From the NCBI GenBank assembly GCA_027946365.1, contig JAPEUQ010000013.1, positions 868,001 to 932,000 of the forward strand: a stretch of 64,000 nt of DNA. Direction: 5' to 3'. Source of the DNA: Kalmusia sp. IMI 367209 (Eukaryota; Ascomycota; Dothideomycetes; Pleosporales; Didymosphaeriaceae). The stretch's first letter is position 1. Every line of letters begins with the position of its first letter. A program made the translations under genes and the position numbers. The notes under the pieces are model-generated. The model ran no database searches. It saw only the letters and a program-made list of their open reading frames with translations, and was not told the DNA's origin. Shown here one piece after another: positions 32,535-44,408 of this stretch.

Positions 32535-34283
32535 ATGTCGACAAGACAGAAGACTTTGAAGAAGCCCAAAGCAGCGAAAGAGGCGGAGAAACAAGCAAAA
32601 CAACTACCGACGTCAACAATTCTCAAAAATGTCGGACGGGCAGCAGCAATATTGCTCGTCGCGGGCATTGCTTCTCCCGTTTCTCAACTGAACCTGTCGC
32701 CTGTCTATGGCTCCATACCTTCAGCACTTCATCATCAGAGGAGCATGACCGTTACAGCTATCGCGGCGTTAGTAGCAAGAGGGTCATTGAAGAGATACGT
32801 GCCAGCTTCTATCGCGGAGTACATCGCAATAATTGCTTATTGGACGCCGGTCATCCAGTTCCTGTCCTTTCAAAACAGTAGCCGGCTCGGAATCGAATAC
32901 GGACCACTGCTCATAGAGTCTGCGACATATTTCCCACTCTTGTTTTTGTCTATATACGCCGCCATCGATCTACTCGACTGCATTGACCTTACTCAATTCA
33001 ATCTCCCCAGTTCACTTAAGGAGGTCTTGCTACCGACGGCCTCATACTTCACTGTATCCACCACTTCAAAGATTGCCGGCGCGGTACTTCCCTCGCTTGT
33101 TGGCAACCATGTTTATTTCACCCGAATTGGCTTCCAGATGCTCATAGGATCCATCTCCGCCTTCCTCACCCCCTCGCGAGTTATCCTTCTTGCCTTCCCA
33201 GCCATCCTCCACAGCCTATGGGCCAACCCCCATCACAACACCGAATCCGCCTTTTTAAAAGCAAACGCAACACTCTCTTCCACTCAGAACTTCACGCTCT
33301 TAGCCCGCCAGGAATCTAATACAGGCTACGTCTCTGTTCTCGAAAATCAGGCCGACATCGCTTTCCGCGTCCTCCGCTGCGACCACTCCCTCCTCGGCGG
33401 CGAATGGCTCGTCACGCCCTCCGCCTACGAGAAAGGCCAGCGCCAACGCGAAACCATCTTCTCCGTCTTCGTGCTCCTCGAAGCCGTCCGCTTGGTTGAA
33501 AACACGGCCATCGACACGCCCTCCCTCCCAGACGCTCAAAAATCCGCCCTCGTAGTAGGCCTCGGCATCGGCACCGCGCCCAACGCGCTCATCGCCCACG
33601 GCATCAACACCACGATCGTCGAGCTGGACCCGGTAGTACACCACTACGCGACCAAATACTTCGCGCTGAGTCCAAAGCACACGGCCGTCATCGACGACGC
33701 AGTCGCCTACGTGCAGCGCACGTCGCACTCCAACCCAGGCTCGTACAACTACATCATCCACGATGTGTTCACGGGCGGCGCGGAGCCGGTTGCGCTCTTC
33801 ACGCAAGAGTTCCTCCAGGGCCTGTACGACTTGCTGACCGACGACGGCACCGTGGCCATCAACTACGCGGGCGACCTCGCCCTCGGCTCTACCAAGCTCG
33901 TCCTCAACACCATCCACTCCGTCTTCCCGGCGTGCCGCTTGTTCCGCGACCAGCCCCCTGCTGCGACGCACAAGCCCGGCGACCCGGATTTCATCAACAT
34001 GGTGGTGTTCTGCGTGAAGAAGGACGCGGGGCAGGGAACGGCGGCGATGACGTTCCGGGCTGCGGACGAGGACGACTTCCTGGGCAGTCTTGCGCGCAAG
34101 AGCTATCTCGAGCCGAAGGCGAATCTGGAGATTCGATATGAATACGTTAAAGAGGAGGATGGCGGGAAGGTGATGACGAGGGCAGATGTAGGGGAATTAG
34201 AGAAGTACCACAAGGAGGGGGCCGTGAGCCATTGGAGAATCATGAGGACTGTGCTGCCCGACGGGGTTTGGGAGATGTGGTGA
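32535..34283 (+). CDS. Membrane protein with spermidine synthase-like domain
   Basis: Single exon, 582 residues. A Lys-rich N-terminus is followed by a hydrophobic half with about six to seven membrane segments (VGRAAAILLVAGIASPV, YIAIIAYWTPVIQFL, YFPLLFLSIYAAIDLL, VILLAFPAILHSLW). The C-terminal half carries a Rossmann methyltransferase-like fold: GYVSVLENQ, HSLLGGEW, ALVVGLGIGTAPNALIAHG and VELDPVVHHYA, all in the order of the spermidine/spermine synthase family. True aminopropyltransferases use decarboxylated SAM and are soluble; membrane-fused fungal relatives have no proven reaction, so methyl transfer and polyamine synthesis both remain possible. The membrane compartment is unknown. The gene is GC-rich in its third positions in the middle section, unlike its left neighbour. 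No intron needed. Confidence 0.82.
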   Translation: MSTRQKTLKKPKAAKEAEKQAKQLPTSTILKNVGRAAAILLVAGIASPVSQLNLSPVYGSIPSALHHQRSMTVTAIAALVARGSLKRYVPASIAEYIAIIAYWTPVIQFLSFQNSSRLGIEYGPLLIESATYFPLLFLSIYAAIDLLDCIDLTQFNLPSSLKEVLLPTASYFTVSTTSKIAGAVLPSLVGNHVYFTRIGFQMLIGSISAFLTPSRVILLAFPAILHSLWANPHHNTESAFLKANATLSSTQNFTLLARQESNTGYVSVLENQADIAFRVLRCDHSLLGGEWLVTPSAYEKGQRQRETIFSVFVLLEAVRLVENTAIDTPSLPDAQKSALVVGLGIGTAPNALIAHGINTTIVELDPVVHHYATKYFALSPKHTAVIDDAVAYVQRTSHSNPGSYNYIIHDVFTGGAEPVALFTQEFLQGLYDLLTDDGTVAINYAGDLALGSTKLVLNTIHSVFPACRLFRDQPPAATHKPGDPDFINMVVFCVKKDAGQGTAAMTFRAADEDDFLGSLARKSYLEPKANLEIRYEYVKEEDGGKVMTRADVGELEKYHKEGAVSHWRIMRTVLPDGVWEMW

Positions 34284-37200
34284 GGGCGTTCGGAGGCGTT
34301 GTGGATAGTGTGTATGTGTGGAACAGGGTCGTTGGCGGGCGCAATTGTGTGGAGCGCTTGCATGGTAGGCATGGTGAAAGTTTTGAAAAAGCAGCGTCGT
34401 AGCATAGTGTTTCAAAGCGTCGGCAGTCTCTGTCTCATTGCAAATCCTACAGGTCCATCTTTACTTGTCCAGTCCCCTTAGAAATTGGCACAATCATTGT
34501 GCATTGGCGTGAAATCGTTGTTGAGCTACGCTACGTATTATTGCTTGATTCGTCGAGATACTCGTGCACGCAAACACGGGATATGTCTCAACTATACCAT
34601 GCCGTGCCCTCTCTCTTTGGCAATGACAGCGAAGCGTGTACGGCAGAGTTAGCCTCCAGATACTGCATGCCATAGTCAGCAGTCGGGCAGAGTATTAGCC
34701 ATGCAAACCCCCCTCCTTGCCTTACACTAACGATCATGGCCTGCGCAGATGACTTGATGCATCGACACAGGAAAACTTGCTTCACAAACATTCTGTGGCT
34801 GTCTTCCTAGGCAAGGATCTTCCCGAAGCTTCCTATCTGTGACGTGTCAGACCTCATACCACCACATACAAGTTGACATAACGTTCATGTGGATGATTGA
34901 CACATCACATGAATAAGAAGATTAACTTGGATATAAACGATAGCCTGCAGCTTTACGCGGCCAAAATTGGGTCTGGCGATCAAATGTACGGCTGTGGACT
35001 TGCATTGCGTGATAGATGAATGAGGACCCGGGAGAACTGAGCACAGCACCTGCATGCCAGTGTAGATGTCCACAATGCCATCAAGGAGGAGGTCTCTCGG
35101 CGGTCCTAGAACTACGACTCGCGCCGATAGGCACCATATAGATTCAGTCACACTCCCCCACTTTAGGATCCCTTGATTTTGATCTCCATGCATAGGTAGG
35201 GACGAAGTGACAAACTGTAATACAACAAAGTTGTTGTTCCTTCCCGAATGGGTCCGCCCCAATAGAATGTTACTCTAGCGTTTGTCTCGATGCCACGATC
35301 CACAAGACCATGGACTCAGAACAGTCGTCACACCGATCCACCGCATCGCATCTTACAGCGCTACGGTAAGACAATACTGTGTCGTCCCCGTCTCACCACT
35401 AGGCCTTGCATTATTGTACCCAACAAGCCAAGAGATTCTTTCAGCGGTGATACATGACAATGTTGAGGCTTGGCATATCCGTTACATGTTTTCAGTATGC
35501 ATACTGGCTTTGTGTCTGCTTCAAGGGATCCCTCCGTTGACAAGGAATGGGGTTGGACTACGCCTGTTCTTTCATCTGGAAGGTCAGGCGAGCAGTCTGA
35601 CAAGCGCAGCGGTTGCATAGAGAAAACGCCCGAGAAAGTCGGTATTAAGACGAGACACACTGTACAGAAATGTGTGCATGCACATGACCAGGTCCTTGTT
35701 TGTCCGGTCGGACCGAACCTTCTTAGACGCAAGCCGGTAGTTGTCCGTGATTCAGCAGGCAGCTATCTTGCTGAGCGCCGATCAAGAAAGAAAACACGTC
35801 GAGTAAGATAAACAATGAATTGACGAGGTGCACCCTAGTACGCCCTACATGTCGGGGCAGCCACTGTAGATCATCCGTCCGGAGTATCCGCATCGGCGCA
35901 TATGCAGTGAGCACGGTTTGCGGTGGTGAATGTCGATCACTCCCACAATTGCATATTGCGGCTCCATAAGCACCGTAGACTAGAAGGTTTCGAGGTCGAA
36001 ATGCAAGGTTACGGACAAGATTTGCCAAGTCCGCTCTGTGTCACGGCTAGCCAGTAAAGTGCCCTGGAATGGCTTCTGTTAAAGATCGAGACTTTTTTTA
36101 ATTGAGCCAAGCGTGAGCTTGTAACGCTTGTACAAGGGGGAAAAGTGTGTCGTTTACAAATGGTCCCGCAGGGTTCTTGGCTTGCTCCGTACTACGTAGT
36201 GATAGACTTGGCGTAGTTGCATCGCTGTACAATAGGAGGAAATACTCGTGCGAATAAAAGGCAATTGAGGAGAAAGTAATGGATTGAATGTCTACGGGAT
36301 CATTTAGACTTCCTGACGTTACGATGCGTCGAGTTCAGCCATCGGCATTTTCATCGTTTCTGTACTCATGGCTTGGAAAAAAAGCTTATTCTTGCCTTCC
36401 TCGCAGCAGATCTCTGACTGTGCGTCAGATAGCGAGTGAAACCGAGGCGCCTAATCGCAATGTCCACCGTTTATGTGAGAGGCAACGCGCGTCCTGGTGA
36501 TGAACAGTAGGTTTTTTGCCTCACCATCTGCATTTGAGATGTCATTCCCCGATGCTGAGTCTCAAAGACCGTCTCTGCATCTTCGTGCGTGTATGCGTTG
36601 TCCGCGCCAAGCGACGGATGTTTCGTGCTCAATGTTCTCACCAAAGGGCCGGTAACGGAGCGAAACGCTGGAAGTCGAGCACAGAAACCTGCCCAAAGAG
36701 CCGATTGCTTCATATTGCGAACTTGATGTGACAAACATTGACCTAGAACAGCTCAGGCTCGTGCCAAGCGCGGAATCGGGCGATTAGAGGTGCCAAGAAT
36801 TCCGTGGCGATGGACGAGTCCGCCAAGGGCGGTGTAATGGAAGGTTGCACCCCGGTGAGGAATTCGCAATTCATCAAGGGCAATAGCCAAGAAGAGGACG
36901 AGTCCGCCGTGACCGGTTTTGTACACCTTCGGGAAAATTAGGCAGGCCGATGACTATTGAAGACGATCGTCATTTGGTACGGAGGTTGACGTGCAGCTCG
37001 GCGGCCGCCCATGATTGAGATCTCCCGTCTTGGATATGTTTCTGCGTGAAATATCACCAAGATCTCCCGAAGGATCGTCTCGAGGGGCGGGAAGGCGCCG
37101 AGGCGCCAAGGCTTTGTGCGTTCATACTGTAACCGTACTTGTTAGATGTCCCAGTCGAGAGGACGAAAGGAAGCCCAGCCTTGGTATTGAAGCCAAGCGC

Positions 37201-38970
37201 TTTGCGAAGATTGCGACAGAAGGCACAAATGACCCATCGCATGGGACAAAAGGGTGGGAAGAATTCGGGATATGCAATGATACACGACATAGTAGGCTCC
37301 ACTCAGTATGCGTAAGAGAAGGAATGAGCTCACGTGCTCTGTTCAGAGCGACAAGTGCATTCCCCACGATGCATGTCAGTATGCATTATTCATCGCGATG
37401 CAACTTTCTACCCGAGAGAGCATCTCCGCTACTGCAGGTGCGCTGTCTGTGAATGTGGGGGAAGTATGGGGCATAATAATGGCGGACCACTAGAGCGTGG
37501 GTGTCGTGTTTGAGAGGCCGCCTCGTCAGACTCACCGCCATAACATGATCCATTGAAAAGCCCGCTGTACGCCTCTCATGTTGCAACTCCCTGGCAATAG
37601 CGAGCTGGCCAGTCGGATATAGATCTGCGTTGGACACAAAAAATGAAGCTGCAACTGCCACAGGTCCACGACTCGGCCGCATCGGAGCGTGTGAATGCTG
37701 TGAGAGCAATGCAAGAGGTCACGAGCTCAATACGCAACTCACCAGCGGCGAGAGAGCTGGCTTGTTTGAATATGCATGTGGACGAAGCAATCGGAAGCAA
37801 GGAAGCAATGTACAAAGCCTGGGCGTCTTGCATCGGACGTCGGAGCCAGTCGCCAGGCTCAGATGGCGCTGCCATATTGGCTCCGATAGATGAAGTGGTT
37901 GGCCATCAAATGATATTGAAAGTTTTGCGGGGTTTCCGTGGGGTTGGGCGTTGCACGCCAGGGCGCGCCCAGCGGTGGGAGGGCTGCAGGAAGGCACAAT
38001 CAATCGATCGAGTCGGCGCTAGGACGGCAGACAGAAGCAGCTTAGGTGCAATCGGGTGATGTGCTGCAACGACAGCGATGAGGGCAGAAGAGAGGAAGGA
38101 AATGCTCTGTGTCCGGAGGGGGAGAGCAATGCAACCCCCACGAGAAAGACTTTTTGGTCGCTATTCGCGGCTGGCAAAGGCCGAGGGGGTGCGTTCGGTC
38201 AGGATGGTCGCCTGGAATGCGTTAATCGGGAATGGGTTAGGTCTGGCCCAGAAGGAGATGCAAAGATTGCCTTTGTCGGCAGAACGCAGCGGCCAGCGCT
38301 GTCGAGCGGCACACGAACAGTGCTGTACGCACACGGCAGCGCGTCCCAAAAGCGCTGGTTGGAGCTGGGATGGCTGTATGCTGCTGGGTTGTTCTGCCAG
38401 GGCGCCGTCAACAGGCGTAGGAAAAATGCCGCAGGCGTCATGTCCACAGCGGACATGATCAGCTCGGGGGCTTAAAATAGAGGGCGGCCAGTCGCGTACA
38501 TACATGTACATGTGTTCATAAATTACAGAATGGCCGACTGTTGCTGGTTAGCAGGTGGCAGGGTGGTATCGCAGCACAGACGCGCGCGGGGGAACGAAGT
38601 CGAAGTCTGGGGATGGTTTCAAGCACGGCACTGCGCATTCTCGGCGGGCGAAAGGTCGCGATGGCTGCGACGTTACTCAGGCAGAGAGGGACCCGGGGCG
38701 AGGGCGCGGGAGCTGGAGGCACAGGGTGCCTGGGCAGGGCGGCCAGAGGGTTGCGCAAGTGACGCCGCGGTGGATGTGCACGGTGAGATAAAGAAACTGG
38801 GTCCTGGTGTGGGGTGGACGCTCGCTCGGCGCTCTTGCATGCAGGGCCGCGGCGGCCAGCACGTTAAATTGACATGGTTCCGCTGCTGCTGCTCCTAGCT
38901 GCTTAGGGTTGAAACCAAAAGCCCGCAGAGTCTCCTTAAGCGCTGCCTTTCCCGCACCTCAGGGCGCTGG

Positions 38971-38985
38971 ATGAGCCGCCTTTGA
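38971..38985 (+). promoter_or_regulatory. Minimal upstream ORF in possible kinase leader
   Basis: ATG AGC CGC CTT TGA encodes four residues, about 550 nt before the kinase start. It matters only if the transcript starts further upstream. Confidence 0.3.
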
Positions 38986-39297
38986 CCGTCGCCTGCGAGT
39001 CTGCAAGTCTGCCCGTCTGCGGCTCTGCAAAGTCTTGTCGAGCGCCCGCCTCGGTCGCAGCTGCTTTGTCTGTTTGCTCACTCCACCGGACGGCACCTTC
39101 TTCATTCAATCGGGTCCTGCCGACATCCGCCGCCCTCTTATTACATCACCGGCGGCGCGCACCCAAGTACCTAGTACCTCGACTTCTGCACCACGGAACA
39201 CTGCACATTCTCAACGCACCGGAACCCTGGACCACCACCCCGTCACGGCCCGATTGTCCTTCACCAACCCGCCTAGCACGTTCAGCCCTACCATCGG

Positions 39298-39417
39298 ATG
39301 GCTCTTTCAGGTCGGCCAGCACACAACACAGCTTCCCTCTCCTTCCCTTCTCTCCATCCCTACGCCTGCTCTTCGCTCGAAACGTACCACCAGCCCAGCA
39401 GTCTGCAGCGGGCATAG
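39298..39417 (+). promoter_or_regulatory. 39-codon upstream ORF before HAL-type kinase
   Basis: An ATG at 39298 opens a 39-residue frame that stops at TAG 39415-39417, 119 nt before the kinase ATG. If it lies in the mature leader it would reduce or tune translation of the kinase. There is no in-frame overlap with the kinase. Confidence 0.4.
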
Positions 39418-39536
39418 CTGCATCGCCGTGCCACGAGGAACCCTGGTCCCTTGCAGATTGCACGCAGACCTGATTAGCGACCTCGTACGGCGTTTGTCGA
39501 TCTCCAATCCCCACACACACCCTCCAAGTCACCGCC

Positions 39537-41684
39537 ATGCCAAACAGACCGCCAAATTTGGTGACGGTCGCCCCGACGAGCGACGCCGCCGCCCAGTTTC
39601 TCCGCAGAGATTCGCGCGTGCGTGACTCGCCGATTGCGGAGGAAGACGAGTCTACTGCTAGCGAACCCACAGAACCTCTTACCCCCACAAGCCATACCAG
39701 CGACACCCTTTTCACCAATCCTTTCCGTCAGGATGAGCCAACAGATTCTCTAACACCGGCTGCCGCCATGAAGGACGACCTTGTGAAGCCCTTGCCATCC
39801 AATTTAGCTGCGACTCCGCTGCCACCTCCTACAGCACCCACTGTTGCTCGCACTCCTTCTAGCCCCAAGGCGGGTGCACAAGCAGATCCACAGTCTGCCC
39901 CGACATCTGAGAAACCAGGTCTCGGGAGACGCGTTGGATCCTTCGTGCGGGGCCAACTCCATCGTTCTGCCTCGCATAAAGACGGCCCAAACCAGACCAG
40001 CAGTCAAACCGAGAGACCCAAGGCTTCCCGAAATGATGCGCCCAAGACCGAAAAGCTAATTGTGAAAACCGGCGTGGATGGTCCTGCAGAAGTTTCCACG
40101 CCCGCCGTCGAAATACCACGAACCGGCCGGAGATTCAGCTCGTTCTCTCTTTCCGGAAGGAATACGCCCAAGTCTTCCAGTTCAAATTCCCCACCGTCAC
40201 CTGGCTCCCCGAACAGCACCATCTCCAATGAGCGAAAAGAGCGTAAGTCGCGATTAGGCCACAAACACTCGACGTCATCAACTGCAATTTCAAACATGAC
40301 ACAGCAAAAGGCGCCTGGCATCAAATGGGCCGGAAACGGCGGAAGAGGTGGAAAGCGACACACATGGTCACGAAGGCGCTCAGCGAGCACCGAACAGATT
40401 CCTCGGGAGGATTACGACGAAGAAAATGCAACAGCTGCTTTGATGGCAACCTTCTCCAAGCCGGCTAACGAAGGAGTGGGAATGAAAGCCCGTCGCCTGA
40501 GTCTGAGTCTGCCTGACGAATTCGTCGTCGACTCCTGCGATCTCGACAAGGAGTTCAAGAGCTCTAGCTTGATGCCTGGCAAGAGAGGGAAGATTCTGGG
40601 CAAGGGAGCAACAGCAGAGGTCCGAATCATGGCTCGAAAAGGCTTTGGGAGCGAGGATCTGGTCGCCGTCAAAGAATTCCGTACACGCGACAAGGACGAG
40701 TCCGAAGATGATTACATCGACAAGATCAAATCCGAATATAGCATCGCCAAGAGCCTTCATCACCCCAACATCGTCGAGACGGTACGGCTGTGTACCAACC
40801 GTGGGAGGTGGAACCATGTCATGGAATATTGCGCTTTTGGTGAGCTGTTCTCGCTCGTGGAGCGCAAGCTCTTCGCAGGCGGCACTGAGGGGTACTATTC
40901 ACCGGACGATCGCCTTTGCTTTTTCAAGCAACTGCTACGGGGCGTCGGATACCTGCACAGCCATGGCATTGCACATCGCGACATCAAGCTAGAGAATTTG
41001 CTGCTCAATAAGGAGGGTCATTTGAAAATCTCCGACTTCGGTGTTGCGGAAGTCTTTAGCGGAGAGCATCCTGGCATTCGCGCTGCAGGTGGCGAATGTG
41101 GAAAGAATATGGGTGAAGTCCGCCTTTCGGCTCCTGGGATCTGCGGTAGCCTTCCATACATCGCGCCCGAGGTTTTGGAAAAGAAAGGCCGTTATGACCC
41201 TCGTCCGCTTGATGTCTGGTCATGTGCGATCGTCTATCTCACCATGACCTTTGGGGGCTGTCCATGGCAAGCGGCTAAGCCGGAATATCAGTATTATGCC
41301 AGGTTCAAGAAGGGTTGGGATGAGTGGCTGCCACGACATCCCGACGGTAAGATCGTCGATGGTCCGGATGGTCATCCCAAGTGCGGCAAACTCTTCAGTC
41401 TCATCAACCCGCCGCCGATCAAGCGTCTGATGATGAGGATGCTTAATCCAATACCAGAGAACCGCATCACAATTCGCGAAGTGCTCGACTCTCCCTGCAT
41501 CAGGAACATCAACTGCTGCTGTCCAGAGAGCTACGATGATCCGAAATATTCTGTCGACGCTTCTACTATGAAGGGTAGGAAGCATGGTTCTCTCCCGCCG
41601 AAGAAATACCTTCATCACCACGTTCCTCCTAAACCTGAGAGCAAGATTGGCAAAGCTCTTACCCATCGCTTCGACATGGGCTAA
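39537..41684 (+). CDS. HAL-type (Sat4/Hal4/Hal5) serine/threonine protein kinase
   Basis: Single exon, 715 residues. The first 330 residues are disordered and rich in Ser, Pro and Thr. The kinase domain starts with the glycine loop ILGKGATAEVRI near residue 352; Lys379 in VAVKEF, HRDIKLEN with Asp482, and DFGVAEVF with Asp500 supply the ATP and catalytic residues. PYIAPEVL and LDVWSCAIVYLTM close the C-lobe. A long insert and the Cys-rich stretch CIRNINCCCPE with an RKHGSLPPKKYLHHHVPP tail are typical of the HAL family. In yeast, Sat4 (Hal4) and Hal5 stabilise the potassium importer Trk1, setting membrane potential, salt tolerance and pH. Similar kinases in Aspergillus affect pH and stress responses. 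The kinase is cytoplasmic, near the membrane. Confidence 0.93.
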   Translation: MPNRPPNLVTVAPTSDAAAQFLRRDSRVRDSPIAEEDESTASEPTEPLTPTSHTSDTLFTNPFRQDEPTDSLTPAAAMKDDLVKPLPSNLAATPLPPPTAPTVARTPSSPKAGAQADPQSAPTSEKPGLGRRVGSFVRGQLHRSASHKDGPNQTSSQTERPKASRNDAPKTEKLIVKTGVDGPAEVSTPAVEIPRTGRRFSSFSLSGRNTPKSSSSNSPPSPGSPNSTISNERKERKSRLGHKHSTSSTAISNMTQQKAPGIKWAGNGGRGGKRHTWSRRRSASTEQIPREDYDEENATAALMATFSKPANEGVGMKARRLSLSLPDEFVVDSCDLDKEFKSSSLMPGKRGKILGKGATAEVRIMARKGFGSEDLVAVKEFRTRDKDESEDDYIDKIKSEYSIAKSLHHPNIVETVRLCTNRGRWNHVMEYCAFGELFSLVERKLFAGGTEGYYSPDDRLCFFKQLLRGVGYLHSHGIAHRDIKLENLLLNKEGHLKISDFGVAEVFSGEHPGIRAAGGECGKNMGEVRLSAPGICGSLPYIAPEVLEKKGRYDPRPLDVWSCAIVYLTMTFGGCPWQAAKPEYQYYARFKKGWDEWLPRHPDGKIVDGPDGHPKCGKLFSLINPPPIKRLMMRMLNPIPENRITIREVLDSPCIRNINCCCPESYDDPKYSVDASTMKGRKHGSLPPKKYLHHHVPPKPESKIGKALTHRFDMG

Positions 41685-44408
41685 GGCTAGTCAGATCTCT
41701 CTTCCCTTTGACTTTTCTTTGTTTTAGCATTTTAGGTGTCTGAACCTTTGCGAGTCCACCTGCGATACTCGATTTTTTATGTCCATCATCCGCTCATAGC
41801 GAAGAGTATGTCTGATTATGCGATCATCAGCCCGTAGAGGTTTATCCGGGCTTGGGTTTCTTTTGACACGATATCACCATTTTACTATTCCTTGGGCTCT
41901 GAGATAGGTTGTATCTAATACCTGGTGGGAGACGGTCGTGGAAAACAGTGTACAATTGACCATTCCATTTATACGTATTCCCTGATCCCATTTACATGGA
42001 CACCATCTCTGTTATGAATTTCCTTTGCAAAATTGGGACTGGGCTTAAACTCTGGGTTTGGACAAGGGAATGGAATTCCGGCATACTGTAACCGGCATAT
42101 TCGCACGTTCGATCGGGAACTTTCCTAATTGGCGGCCCTGCTTCTGGGTCAAGCAGACACTTCGTTGGGACTGCTAGGAAGTCTACTAAAACTAGCGCTG
42201 CCACCTTCGATCAACTAAAGTACTTTCCTTGCAAATCTCCGAAGATACGCGTGCATCCTCTTACCTACGCAATTCGCATAAAGTGGGATGGCCCGACGAC
42301 CTCGACCTGCTGCGCGCTTTTCGCGCTCATGCGCTCACCTGTTGTGTGACTGTCGGCGGACGATCACGCTCGCGGCCGCATCCGGCCCAAGCGTGCTCGT
42401 TACCGGTCAGAGCGCGCGCGCACACTTATTGCCGGGCTAGTGGGAGAATGAGATGTAGGCTGTATGCATGCGCGCCCCGCCAGAAGGTTCGCGACGCTCG
42501 TTTGAACGACCAGAAGCCCGCTGCCTTTGGAGAGTAGAAAAGCGCGTACGTCAGCGTTCGCGGCTCCGGGGCAACGACCTAATGTATGCCCAGAGGGTTG
42601 GCATGTCTGGAAGGTCGATGGAAGGGCTTGTTTGTCTTGGGAGTTTCTTGGGAGGTGGTGTGGAGGTTGGGCTCGGAGGGAGGGTGGGGTAAGAATAGGC
42701 GGTCAGATGCGGGTGGCGTCTCGGGCGTATACGTGCGTATTTTGGGGCCGCATACTCCTAGATACGACGTATCGACGTGAGGGGTTTAGCCGGGGTGCAT
42801 GTAGGCGGATAGGATGCCCGATGAGCTGTTGTATCGGTGGGCGTCAGTGTGGGGTGTGGTGCATGGGCTGAAAGCTTGTGAGAGAGGAGTGGTGTGATCG
42901 GTGAAGAGAGGTGCTTCAGCTATGGATAAGGTCGAAACTAGGGAGCGCAGTAGAGAGGATTGGGCTTGCGAGGGTGAGGTGGTGATGAGCTCGTATTGAG
43001 GCAGCTGAGTTGTGTGGTGTTGACCCCGCTCTCGATGTTGAGATGTCTTGCTCCGTCACACACTTTTCGCAAAAATGATAGGAGATCACTTCAGTGACGG
43101 ACGATGAGGTCAAAGAATTTGTTGTGCTTGAAGGGATACCAAGCATAGGTCAGAATCGAATCGTAGAGATCAAAGGCATGTGTCGCGAATCACCTGGCAG
43201 AGTTGTATGTTCGATCGTTGGCGGCCAGCATCCAGTACAAACATCGTTTTAGGCACTTCGGAAAAAGAGCGATGCAGGTCTGAGAAGGTCCAGCAGGATG
43301 GTTGGTTGTACAATGATTTGATGATCACTGCGGTCATATACCTGCTCCTTCGATCTCCTAACGTTGCACCCTCTCAGGACCCCTATAGCGCCATCCCACT
43401 GAACGACTCCGCACACATTAGTACCAATAGTCGCCTTTGTGGCTTCATTATCAGCAGTAAATGATCACTGGTTCTGGTCAGCAACACAGAAATGTTAGCT
43501 TACACAATGCCGCCTTCACGGGACCCGCGTAGACAGTACGCGAGATTAGTGGATATCATACAAAGACGGACCCAATCAGAGACGAGTCCGCTACAATATC
43601 TCAAGTTGTCTCTATAGGGCTGATATCTGATTGGTGCGATCGAAGTCTTGACTTTTGAGAAGAGGAGAATATTGCACTAGTGCGAATCGAACCCAATACG
43701 AACAGATCGTTCAACAAGACATGTAAGAGTCCGTTATCACCTTACATGTTATGCTTAGCAATGTGATGGCATTCTACCACATTCGTATAAGTTTTTCGCC
43801 CTAAAAGTTCTCCAACAGCTCAAAATCACCAAACCAAAAGCGATGCCAACCAAAAACTTCAAAACAGTGGAAATATACCGCGGTGTGCTATTGCCTCGCG
43901 TAGTTAGATAAGACGTCCTCTTACGCCCCAGCTTTCTCGCTACAAAACGTTGATTTCCAATGTGTATTTGCCCTCTTTTGCCGCTGTTGAGCATTGCCAG
44001 TAGCACACCTCCTCCATGGCGCGTATTGCCACCACTCACTCGAGATCAGATTCGCATATTTATACTGATATCGTGCAGGCTCAGAGCACAGCTTACAGCT
44101 ACCTTTGGAGTTTTGGTCTATCGTGATATTATACTGGCGCGCACTGACCGAAGGTCCAGGATCATGAGGTCGCGCATGAAACACCAATCCTCGTCTGTCC
44201 CTGACAAGGTTCCCTGGTACCTACACTACTCGCCTTAACACGTCGACAACTCACAAGATTAGAGCGCGCCCCTAAAGAAAAACGCGCCCAAGTCGGGGTT
44301 CGATATATTATTGAGTGATCCGCCACGTATGTGCCCTCACGCGGAACTTTTTCTCGCCCGTCACAACTCGCAGCACACAAGAACGGAATTTATTCCAATT
44401 TCGCACAC
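41685..44408. other. Gene-free stretch, 2.7 kb
   Basis: Downstream of the kinase gene. The block at 42,300-42,900 is GC-rich and G-rich (many GGGTGG/GGAGG words); the block around 43,400-43,900 is AT-leaning. A minus-strand frame at 43921-44187 opens with ATG (88 residues), but no family or splice continuation is convincing. No transposon or RNA gene was recognised. Confidence 0.45.

Larger units (their letters stand above)
34284..39536. other. Gene-poor 5.2-kb region upstream of HAL-type kinase
   Basis: No gene could be supported here on either strand. The left two-thirds are of mixed composition; from about 37,000 the sequence becomes more GC-rich and long frames of up to 140 codons appear on both strands at once, as expected by chance in such sequence. 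The last 600 bases, rich in C and CT-blocks, are probably the promoter and leader of the kinase gene and contain uORFs. A long non-coding transcript is possible but nothing shows it. Confidence 0.45.

Noticed and set aside
33300..33971. 223-codon minus-strand frame in the spermidine-synthase-fold gene
   Set aside because: Antisense shadow in GC-rich third positions; the plus-strand frame carries the SAM-binding motifs.
34885..35262. 125-codon minus-strand frame
   Set aside because: Low-complexity-free but with no family resemblance, no good context and composition like random sequence; overlapping frames on the other strand are as long.
37015..38898. Several frames of 110-145 codons on both strands
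   Set aside because: They overlap each other in a GC-rich block, are Arg/Gly/Ala-heavy and have no domain or splice support.
43670..43710. tRNA-like GGGTTCGATTC on the minus strand
   Set aside because: The T-stem does not pair and no cloverleaf can be drawn.
43921..44187. 88-codon minus-strand frame with ATG, possibly linked to a membrane-segment frame downstream
   Set aside because: The only intron that could link them is about 32 nt and no family is recognised; left as a weak possibility.
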